From Chaetoderma sp. LZ-2023a (taxonomy: Eukaryota > Mollusca > Caudofoveata > Chaetodermatida > Chaetodermatidae), in assembly GCA_034401795.1 (NCBI GenBank), contig CM067367.1:53464269-53528268 (forward strand): DNA of 64,000 nucleotides, given 5' to 3'. Under the pieces are notes generated by a model. It did not search any database. It saw only the letters and a program-made list of their open reading frames with translations, and was not told the origin of the DNA. Every line of letters starts with the position of its first letter. Positions within the stretch are counted from its first letter, which is position 1. Of the stretch, positions 56,766-64,000 are shown piece by piece. Both the position numbers and the translations under genes were made by a program.

Positions 56766-57899
56766 TTATTTCCTGAGGACTGAGACGGTGAGTGGGTTAG
56801 AAGTGTCACGAAGGTAATGGTCGGTAAAACTTGACTCACAGTGCCACTGGGCTACTGACATAATGTCTTCAATCGAAACACCATTAAATAATGCCGTGGA
56901 AGTTACCACACCACGGACACTATGAGCCTTGGCTCTATCTACCTGGATTCCAGTGGCTGTCTTATGACAGAATTGGATACATTCCACTATCCATCTGGAA
57001 ATAGTGTCTCTTGACGCCCTACCATGGGGTACAATATATGACAACCATAGGGAACATGGGTCCGTCCGCCAAACCTGAGTTCTTTTCTTGTACTTATTCA
57101 AAGCACGGACTGGACACCATACTTTAGCACCAGGATCATATCTGGTTAAGGCAGGTAAAATAATAGGTTTACCCGGATACTTTAAAGATTGATTCTTAGC
57201 CAAGAAATTCAATCTAGGTAGAAGCTTAAGGCCTTCACCTGTAACTATATAACGGTCAGGCTCAGCAGACAAGGCATGAATTTCACTCCTGCGTCTGGCT
57301 GAAGCCGCTGCCACTAAAAATACAGTTTTAAGTGTCAATAATTTTACAGATATAGCACTAAGTGGTTCAAAAGGCTTACCACTCAAAACCTGCAGAACCA
57401 GAGAAAGACTCCATGACGGTGTCAGTGGAGGATTTCTAGGTCTGAGATTGCCCATACCTTTAATAAGAGTATTTAAAACACTTACTTCATCACTTCCCCT
57501 CTTTGCCAAGCAAGGGATAACAGTCATCAATGCTGATTTGTATCCAGCAACAGAATTAGGTTGAAGACTATAGGTATCATACAGGTGACATAGAAAATCA
57601 GCTACTACCTGAATAGATGCTTCCATCGGATTGATACATCTCTTTGAGCACCATTCTGCAAATCTGTTGATTTTATAATTATAAGCTCTGGAGGTTGACC
57701 CCCTCCTGGCTCTGGCCATGAAATTGGCTGCTTGCTCAGAAAATCCCTCCTTAATTGCGGATTGTTTGACAACATCCATGCAGTCAATCGAAACATTGAC
57801 GGATTGTTGTGAAGGGTCTTGCCCTGGAAGATAATATCGTCCATCAGCGGCAGAGGAACCGGATTGCAAACCAGAAGGTCCAGCAGATCCGTATACCAT
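56766..57899 (-). CDS. DIRS-2 tyrosine recombinase
   Basis: 378 codons from MVYGSAGPSG to a TAA at 56766. The frame is open further upstream, to 59618, across the RT, so the start is a guess. N-terminal part: RRGSTSRAYNYKINRFAEWC, YKSALMTVIPCLAKRGSDEV. Catalytic part: ARRRSEIHAL, KAHSVRGVVTSTALF, VAQWHCESSFTDHYLRD, with the Tyr at 56814-56816. It joins the circular cDNA to the genome without target duplication. No disruption is seen. Confidence 0.9.
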   Translation of the reverse strand: MVYGSAGPSGLQSGSSAADGRYYLPGQDPSQQSVNVSIDCMDVVKQSAIKEGFSEQAANFMARARRGSTSRAYNYKINRFAEWCSKRCINPMEASIQVVADFLCHLYDTYSLQPNSVAGYKSALMTVIPCLAKRGSDEVSVLNTLIKGMGNLRPRNPPLTPSWSLSLVLQVLSGKPFEPLSAISVKLLTLKTVFLVAAASARRRSEIHALSAEPDRYIVTGEGLKLLPRLNFLAKNQSLKYPGKPIILPALTRYDPGAKVWCPVRALNKYKKRTQVWRTDPCSLWLSYIVPHGRASRDTISRWIVECIQFCHKTATGIQVDRAKAHSVRGVVTSTALFNGVSIEDIMSVAQWHCESSFTDHYLRDTSNPLTVSVLRK

Positions 57900-60004
57900 G
57901 ATCGGCTTGGCCAATTCGGGGCGATCAGAAGCACTTGGCATTCCTCTTGTCTGATCTTCTGAAGGACTCTTGGAATCAGGATTGTTGGAGGGTATGCGTA
58001 TGCATACATTCTCTTCCAACTGATAGCTAGCGCATCTATCGCGATAGCGCTTGGATCTGGAATCGGAGAAACGTACGTCGTCATCTTCGCATTCTTCTTC
58101 ATTGCGAACAAATCTATGTTGGGCTTTCCCCAATGATTGAACAGGTGATCCGCCACACATTGATTTAGTTGCCATTCCGTAGGCAGAATACTCATCCTTC
58201 GGCTCAATGAGTCTGCTAACAGATTCAGCCTTCCCGGAATATGAACTGCTTTCAAGGTGATCATATGATCCATGCACCAGCAAAGCAGCTTCCATGTCAT
58301 CATACAGAGACTGGGCGACTTCGTTCCGCCCTGGCGGTTTATGTAACTCACTACTGTAGAGTTGTCTGAACGTATCATCACAAATTTTCCCTTCACCTCC
58401 CCTAGGAAGTGTTCCAGGCCTAGAACTACAGCCCGCAGTTCTAGCATGTTGATATGCTCCTTTGACTGTTCCAGATTCCAAAGCCCTGATATAGTGGCTT
58501 CTTCCAGGCAAGCTCCCCAACCCTCCATCGATGCATCCGTAAACATCTTTACTTGAGGGTGGGGAGGGGTCAGCATGACCCCCGCCAGGAGATTTCCTCT
58601 CTCCATCCACCAATGAAGGTGCTGAATGAGAGGGTCCAACACTTGAATGCGCGAGTCCAGTGATCCTAAACTCTGCGTCCACTGGGTCATGAGAAACAAC
58701 TGAATCGGCCGCCTGCGTAAGGCCGCCTGAGGAATGACTGGTTCCATTGAAACCATCAGACCCAACATTCTCAGATAGACCCGTGCTAGAATATAACGAC
58801 TGTTGCACACCAACTGAATACACGAGAGGAGATTTTCCACTCTCTCCTGGGACGGATAAACATATCCTATCTCCAGATCGAAGAACATACCCAGGTAAAC
58901 AAACTTCTGGGATGGAGTCAGCTCTGATTTCGGAAAGTTGATCATCCAGCCTAAATCTGTGAGAGTTTCCAAGACTATCTCCAGATTTGCTGTCAAACTT
59001 TCTGGGTTGTGTGCTTTTAGCAACCAGTCGTCTATGTAAGTGTGAACAGGTATATTTCTCCTGCGGAGGTATGCCGTGATAGCAAGTACCACTCGAGTGA
59101 AGACCCTTGGAGCCGTCGAGATGCCGAATGGAAGAACCTTGAATTCCCATTGGCGTCCCTGAAAAGCAAATCTCAGGAACCGACGAAACCTCCTTGCAAT
59201 TGGAATGTGGAAGTAAGCATCCTTGAGATCTATAGATGCTGTCCACATCCCCTTCTCTAACCCCAACAACACCGATCTCACTGTTTCCATTTTGAAAGTC
59301 GGAGTGTCTAAAAACTTGTTTAGAGGCTTGAGGTTGAGAATTGGTCTCCACCCCCCGGTGTTCTTTGCCACAAGAAACACGGTTGAATAGAAGCCCGGGC
59401 AATCCTGCGCCGGTTGAATTGCTTCTTTTAGAACGAGAGAATCTATCTCCTCTTCTATGCACAACCGCTTGTCTGGATCTCGTGGAACTTGAGTCCAGAC
59501 CGGTACCAGAGACAAATGCAACGGCGGACCTCTTATCCAATCTGGACTGTATCCCTGCGAAAGCCATTGCAAGACTAAGCGGTCCTGAATTAACCGCGCC
59601 CACTTCTGAATGTGACAAGTCAAACGACCTCCCACTGGTGCACCTAGGGTTGACGGGGTGCCCATAAACTTCAGAAGTGGGTGTGTCTCTGATACGAGTG
59701 GCAACACCCCAGTGGTACTTGTGATAACCGGAAAAAATTTTCTTGCATCAGGCCCGGTTACCACGCGCCGCTCCCCACGCGCCGCGACCAGCGCCACGCG
59801 CACCACGGTGCGCGGGCTGCTGTCTGGCAGGCTGCGCTTGAGGCGGCGGCTGTCGCACAACAGCACGCTGCTGCTGGCGTAGCCGACGCGGTCTCTGAAA
59901 CCGGCCGGCCTGCTGGCCTCTGACACTGCCAGCCCCGCCACGAGCGTACGGCTGTCGAGCAGCCGAGGGCTGAACACGCACGTGTTCCCTGCGCAGCACT
60001 TCAA
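57605..60004 (-). CDS. DIRS-2 reverse transcriptase-RNase H-methyltransferase-like protein
   Basis: 799 uninterrupted codons in the +1 frame relative to Gag. RT: NTGGWRPILNLKPLNKF, SIDLKDAYFHIPIA, LPFGISTAPRVFTRVV and catalytic YIDD at 59038-59027 (about residue 323). RNase H: FTDASMEGWGACLEE, INMLELRAVVLG, IRSDNSTVVSYINRQGG, LNLLADSLSRR. The C-terminal region NIDLFAMKKNAK...AIAIDALAISW...AYAYPP matches the DIRS methyltransferase-like domain. The N-terminal ~100 residues overlap the Gag tail. Confidence 0.93.
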   Translation of the reverse strand: MKCCAGNTCVFSPRLLDSRTLVAGLAVSEASRPAGFRDRVGYASSSVLLCDSRRLKRSLPDSSPRTVVRVALVAARGERRVVTGPDARKFFPVITSTTGVLPLVSETHPLLKFMGTPSTLGAPVGGRLTCHIQKWARLIQDRLVLQWLSQGYSPDWIRGPPLHLSLVPVWTQVPRDPDKRLCIEEEIDSLVLKEAIQPAQDCPGFYSTVFLVAKNTGGWRPILNLKPLNKFLDTPTFKMETVRSVLLGLEKGMWTASIDLKDAYFHIPIARRFRRFLRFAFQGRQWEFKVLPFGISTAPRVFTRVVLAITAYLRRRNIPVHTYIDDWLLKAHNPESLTANLEIVLETLTDLGWMINFPKSELTPSQKFVYLGMFFDLEIGYVYPSQERVENLLSCIQLVCNSRYILARVYLRMLGLMVSMEPVIPQAALRRRPIQLFLMTQWTQSLGSLDSRIQVLDPLIQHLHWWMERGNLLAGVMLTPPHPQVKMFTDASMEGWGACLEEATISGLWNLEQSKEHINMLELRAVVLGLEHFLGEVKGKFVMIRSDNSTVVSYINRQGGTKSPSLCMMTWKLLCWCMDHMITLKAVHIPGRLNLLADSLSRRMSILPTEWQLNQCVADHLFNHWGKPNIDLFAMKKNAKMTTYVSPIPDPSAIAIDALAISWKRMYAYAYPPTILIPRVLQKIRQEECQVLLIAPNWPSRSWYTDLLDLLVCNPVPLPLMDDIIFQGKTLHNNPSMFRLTAWMLSNNPQLRRDFLSKQPISWPEPGGGQPPELIIIKSTDLQNGAQRDVSIRWKHLFR

Positions 60005-61589
60005 ACTGTGCCCGCAGCGCCCTCTGGTTGTTCACCAAAGTCACCGTCTCCTGGAGGTGCCGACAACCTTCACCAAGCATCAAGCGCGACTTGAGCTCCT
60101 GAGACGGGCACAAATTGTCCAGTCCAAAAGTGCGCCTCGTCCTCAGCGACTTCGTGACCGACCTAGTCAGACAGTCCAATGCCAGGTTGATGCCATCCTG
60201 GATGGCTCGTTGGACTGTCACGGGACTAGGATGTTGCTGCACCGACGCTGCCACCACCCCCGACAGCAGCTGAGAGACATGCGACAGCACACTGATCGCT
60301 GCTCGCGAGCTCTCCTCGGTGTCGCGCAAGGCGGCATTCGCCGAGCGCATAGCGCCCGAGCACAACGCTCCCGTGTCAGCCCGGGAACCCGGCCGCGTAT
60401 CTTCGCCCAGAGCGGCGCGGTCATCCGCGCTCGGTCTGGGCGCCAGGCCATACCGAGCATACTGACTGGCAGTAACCCGACATCGCCTAGCTACCTCGCG
60501 GGGGGCCTTCGCGAGGCGACCTTTCGGCCTGATCGACTCCTCTGCCGCCGTGAACATATCTAAGATATGTTCAGCATACGGCAGAGACAGAGCCGTGCTG
60601 GCCAACGGCTTCGCCTGTAACCACGCCCGCGGGTTACCGGCGACCGTCTCGTCCACGGTGAGCTCTGGTCTTACAGCGAGGAGCCACGCACACGCCTCCG
60701 ACCAGTCTTCATCCGTGGCTACCTGCGAACTGCCGACGAGCAACGGGCCCTCGTCATCCTCAATGGCATTCGCAGGTATGGCCGAGGAGGAGGCTATAGA
60801 CGAACCTGGCTGCCCAGGGAACGTATACGGGCCCGCGAGGGCCGGCATAGCATTCTCCATAGGCAAACCAAGCTCCAAGGCCGTGCTTGTGCGAGGGGGG
60901 TTACACACACCAGCGCGGCCTGGAACGTCCGTGTGAGATTCCACGTCCAACCGTGGAATCTTATACGGCCAGCCGTCTGCTCCAAAGCGGGCCACAGGCT
61001 GAACCATGAAACCTGCTCCCGAGGGAACAGTGCCATAGGTGCGAGCGTTCACGCTCCCCAACAGAGGAGTGTAGGCGCTCACATCCATGTCTTCATGATC
61101 CACCTGTGGACCGAGCAGGTAGTCCTCATCATCTTCCTGGTCAGGAAAGTTAGACTCTGGATTAGTAAGGAAAACTAACCCAGACTGACCAGGAGACTGC
61201 TCAAAGGCAGATGACGAGTGTACTCCGCGAGTGATCGTGGTCAGGCCCGTTGGTCGGGTCCCGCCTGATGCTTCTCGCGCCGCTGGCACCCCAGGCGATG
61301 CGAACATCAAGCCTGGGTCCAAGACGGCCGCCCCTGGATCACTAAACGCATTGTCCGAGCTAATAGGCCATGATCCAGGGACGGGGGCTACCTGCACCGA
61401 GGTCGACGCGCAGGAAGTTGAAACACCTGTGCCAGGCAACATGCCGCGAAGCATGTCAGGCATCAGGTCTTTCAAAGTCCTGCGCATCTCACTCACCAAC
61501 TCACTCTTGAAGGCCTCGAGACCACTCTTCTCCGAGGCCTTCTTCTTACCGTCCTTCTTTGGTTTCTTCCCCTCCTCTGCCATCATCCT
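59748..61589 (-). CDS. DIRS-2 Gag-like protein
   Basis: Open from MMAEEGKKPKKDGKKK (about 61589) and further upstream to 61649, ending at ARGNRA-stop (59748). Features: a Lys-rich start; KSELVSEMRRTLKDLMPDML; a low-complexity middle; EDWSEACAWLLAVRPEL; AEHILDMFTAAEESIR; DRAALGEDTRPGSR; RSANAALRDTEESSRAA; HVSQLLSGVVAAS; an Arg/Gly/Gln-rich tail. The Cys-rich motif just upstream (61734-61630) is in another frame, separated by a run of ten G, so it is joined by splicing, frameshifting or not at all. Confidence 0.85.
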   Translation of the reverse strand, partial: RMMAEEGKKPKKDGKKKASEKSGLEAFKSELVSEMRRTLKDLMPDMLRGMLPGTGVSTSCASTSVQVAPVPGSWPISSDNAFSDPGAAVLDPGLMFASPGVPAAREASGGTRPTGLTTITRGVHSSSAFEQSPGQSGLVFLTNPESNFPDQEDDEDYLLGPQVDHEDMDVSAYTPLLGSVNARTYGTVPSGAGFMVQPVARFGADGWPYKIPRLDVESHTDVPGRAGVCNPPRTSTALELGLPMENAMPALAGPYTFPGQPGSSIASSSAIPANAIEDDEGPLLVGSSQVATDEDWSEACAWLLAVRPELTVDETVAGNPRAWLQAKPLASTALSLPYAEHILDMFTAAEESIRPKGRLAKAPREVARRCRVTASQYARYGLAPRPSADDRAALGEDTRPGSRADTGALCSGAMRSANAALRDTEESSRAAISVLSHVSQLLSGVVAASVQQHPSPVTVQRAIQDGINLALDCLTRSVTKSLRTRRTFGLDNLCPSQELKSRLMLGEGCRHLQETVTLVNNQRALRAQFEVLRREHVRVQPSAARQPYARGGAGSVRGQQAGRFQRPRRLRQQQRAVVRQPPPQAQPARQQPAHRGARGAGRGAWGAARGNRA

Positions 61590-61629
61590 CGCCTGTAAAG
61601 AGAAGAATTCAGAGGTTAGATCCCCCCCC

Positions 61630-61734
61630 CCACTTTTCACAAATAACACATTTGTTGGACAGCCTACAAGCTGAACACAGATGGCAAGGGTGGGGGAAGA
61701 ATCTAGCCTTCATAGACTTGAGGCAGGATGGACA
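61630..61734 (-). other. DIRS-2 Cys-rich motif
   Basis: Reads CPSC, then 12 residues with FFPH before the next Cys, then CHLCSAC, five residues, CVICEKW. It stops a few codons later (GGGSNL-stop). Same spacing as in DIRS-1 (15584-15688). Preceded by the splice-acceptor-like TCCGTCTTTTCAG. Confidence 0.75.
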
Positions 61735-62000
61735 CTTCTGAAAAGACGGATACGAAGACAATGAGTATGACAGTCTCAAAGCCTTGATAATGGATCTTTT
61801 AAGAAGAAACCAAAACAACCACGAGAGAAGACATCCACTAATACGACCACCCTGACGGGACAGGCGACTTCCTTAGTTAATAACTCCAAATACAACCAGA
61901 ACCCCACTCTTTATAGATTAAGAGAGAGAGAGAAAGAACCTGACTAAATACACGCTTGACAGAAGAATACAACTGCCTTATCGGCTGAGTGTTCTATTTA

Positions 62001-62212
62001 AATCTACGATAGACGCATATGAAAAAAGCTAAACCAAAAATCCCATATGGGAACTAGTCGGAAGTCTTTAATTATGTTGAAATACTGTTACTGCTAAAGA
62101 ATAAATGCTGAATGACTGAATAAATTCAAAAGACTAAAAGACTGACAATGTCTGTATTAAGATTTTTAGCCATTAAATATTCCGATTCTTTAAAGCAATT
62201 ACGGAAATAAGA
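62001..62212 (-). other. Junction between DIRS-2 5' side and DIRS-3
   Basis: AT-rich; no ITR (expected GGGAGGTAAGTATG) is found. AAGACTAACT occurs both here (62208) and next to the DIRS-2 right edge (55781), a possible trace of the insertion or deletion junction. Confidence 0.35.
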
Positions 62213-63426
62213 CTAACTCTTAGGCCATATAATGACTAGTCCTAAGAAAACGAACACGGAAATTGAAGTCCACGAAACCGTAAGTGACCCTATCCCCGGA
62301 TGAACGAAAACCGGAAGCGGAAAAAATCTTGGAACTGGAAATACGTGAACCGGAAGTAGAATAGGAAACGTAAAGGAGCAAACCGAAAGTATAAAGCTGG
62401 AAACTGAACAGGAGCATACAGACCCGGATGTAAAGTAAAAACCAGAAGTAGACGAGGAACCGAAAATACGAGAACTGGAAGTAGAATAGGAAATGGAAAT
62501 GAAAATGCGCCTACCGGAAATCAGAAAATTCACAGGGTTCTGAGGACCCGGATATCCTGCAAGACCGGAAGCCCTACTAGAAACGGAAGTACTAGCACCA
62601 GAAGCGGAAACGGAAGTGGAGAAATGCCTACCGGAAATCGGAAAATAAACAGGGTCCTGAGGACCCGGATATCCGGCAAAACTGGAAGCCATACCGGAAG
62701 TAGAAGAGGAAGGACTGGAAACGGAAACCGGAAGAACACCATGGTCTTGCAGACCAGAATCTACCAAGCGCCTACCAGAAGTTCTTGTCAAACCGGAAGC
62801 TATCGAGCTTCCTGACTGTACTAAATTAATAACAGGCAAGCTCTGGACAATTCTAGCTACAGGTATCACGGAAAATTGAACCGTGGCATAGTGTGCTGAA
62901 TCGGGGACTTCCGTCGCAGACACCACTGCTTGAGGATAATGCCCTTCGGCAGGTTTCGGTTTCGGCGACCGAACCTCCTGTTTGGATGTGAGGGAAGTCG
63001 GTTTCCCCCATTAACCTTCCGGTTATCGTCCGACTCTGTTGCCTCGTCCATAGCCGCATGAATGGCTGTCAAAACACATTCATCCAACGATTAGGTCAAC
63101 ACGGTCACGAATGACTCGAAACGAGAAAAAAGAGCCATGATAGCCTCTGAATTAGAGGAAGAGGGCCTCCCTCCCCCAATTGCTGGCGGAGTTGACACAG
63201 ATATACCAGAAAATGAAACGGCTTTAGGCTTAGAAGCAACGGAGGGGGAGCAATCAGAGGTCAACGCAGACTTGGCCATAAAATCTTTAAAAAATTATTT
63301 GGAAACGGTCAGCGCCCAACCCATGCAAATCCCGCACATCGCTAATGGTGTACACGTTGTACACTTGAAGCAAACATGGTCCAAGAACTCCATGGAGTGG
63401 ACCTGATCACACTGGGCAGAAGTGCA
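62213..63426 (-). pseudogene. DIRS-3 Gag-like region, frameshifted
   Basis: Starts with a Cys-rich motif (63426-63316) matching DIRS-1 and DIRS-2. Then come MAKSALTSDCSPSVASKP (from 63279), DECVLTAIHAAMDEATESDD in a second frame, and a Ser/Thr/Phe-rich third frame to 62213. The last contains two copies of a GYPGPQ-PV-F-ISGR unit spaced 109 bp apart. The usual Gag C-terminal part (AALGED, QRAIQDGIN-like) is missing, so the element is deleted here. Confidence 0.65.
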
Positions 63427-64000
63427 TTTAACCTTCTCAGCTGCTTTAACTGACTCTTAAAAACGAAAATAAAAATAGAAAATGAAGCATGCAGCTTCGA
63501 AGAACTTAAAAAGAACTTCTCTAAAATTTTGGTGTCTCAGCTAAAGAATGCAAAACACATGCTTAGAAAAGGCGGGAAATATCAAATTCAAATATCCCCA
63601 GAGAAAAAAAAATAAGAGAAAATTCTTAGGGTTATAAGTCGAAAGCACCAAAGCATCAGTTATAAGTGAAGGTAATAGATAGAAAATTGAGGGCTTTCAA
63701 ATGATGATGATGATGATGACTTTAAGGCATGTTTGACTACCACGAAACTGGAGTACCACGAAAACCGGTAACACAGACATAAAAGTATAATAAAGGCAAC
63801 AAAACCACGAAATACTCAATAAACATAACTTACGAAGAATGGACTTCATATTAGGCATATTCCTGATATAGAGAACTTTCAAAATGTAAAGCTGAACACA
63901 GCGCAAAGTATAAAAAACTTAAGCTGGTATATGGCTGACGTACTGCTTGCAGAATATTTGAAAAGTGAATCTGTTTCCTATTTGGGCTGCATTGCACATG
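62213..64000 (-). mobile_element. DIRS-3, 5' portion (runs off window)
   Basis: Gag remnant, a 5' UTR with a GATGATGATGATGATGA microsatellite (63701-63718), and the inner part of the left ITR at about 63950-64000 (GAATCTGTTTCCTATTTGGG), which is the inverse of about 52665-52715. The element end is outside the window. Confidence 0.8.

Larger units (their letters stand above)
55796..62000 (-). mobile_element. DIRS-2, nearly intact DIRS retrotransposon
   Basis: Minus-strand element inserted in DIRS-3. It has a right ITR at 55796-56020, an internal complementary region at about 56088-56170, intact long frames for recombinase, RT-RNase H-methyltransferase-like and Gag, and a Cys-rich start at 61734-61630. 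The left ITR expected beyond the 5' UTR is absent, and the 5' boundary (about 61850-62200) is unresolved. Protein similarity to DIRS-1 is high, so both belong to one family. Confidence 0.92.

Overview
The window is AT-rich metazoan nuclear DNA with large introns and dense transposon content. Two host genes are recognised from spliced exons with consensus splice sites. The plus strand carries the 3' half of a CDK10-type cyclin-dependent kinase, with seven exons proposed between 1064 and 31477. The minus strand carries internal exons of an ADCK5-type (UbiB/ABC1) atypical kinase at 48437-51054, so the two genes converge. The repeat families (palindromic MITEs, AGGTCA-rich satellites, elements with ends like AGGCCAAGTGAGCTTATG) suggest a marine invertebrate, perhaps a lophotrochozoan such as a mollusc; that assignment is inference.

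Layout: 1-7633, CDK10 exons separated by repeat-filled introns, including two ~180-bp tandem satellites (3240-5560). 7634-12839, an intron holding the 3' end of a Penelope-like element (PLE) joined to a ~4.25 kb array of a 21-bp minisatellite; the array stops 20-odd bases before a CDK10 exon and is open in that exon's reading frame. 13029-14073, a non-autonomous hAT element. 14475-21496, a complete but frameshifted DIRS retrotransposon (DIRS-1) inserted inside a palindromic MITE. 22225-31477, the proposed CDK10 C-terminal exons, with two PLE loci between them: PLE-2 (23400-25500; GIY-YIG, C2H2 fingers, a hammerhead-ribozyme motif) and PLE-1 (27836-30876; RT plus GIY-YIG, flanked by a 253-bp duplication). 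31478-48436, intergenic or 3' intronic DNA made of MITEs, a 2.4 kb hAT element, a TTAA-flanked element and tandem repeats. 52391-64000, one old DIRS (DIRS-3, minus strand, running off the right edge) interrupted by a younger, nearly intact DIRS (DIRS-2).

The three DIRS elements encode Gag, an RT-RNase H-methyltransferase-like polyprotein and a tyrosine recombinase, and they share a Cys-rich motif at the start of Gag. The inverted terminal repeats and the internal complementary region needed for DIRS circularisation can be read directly in DIRS-1 and DIRS-2. The host genes have no visible functional connection to the mobile elements beyond hosting them in their introns.
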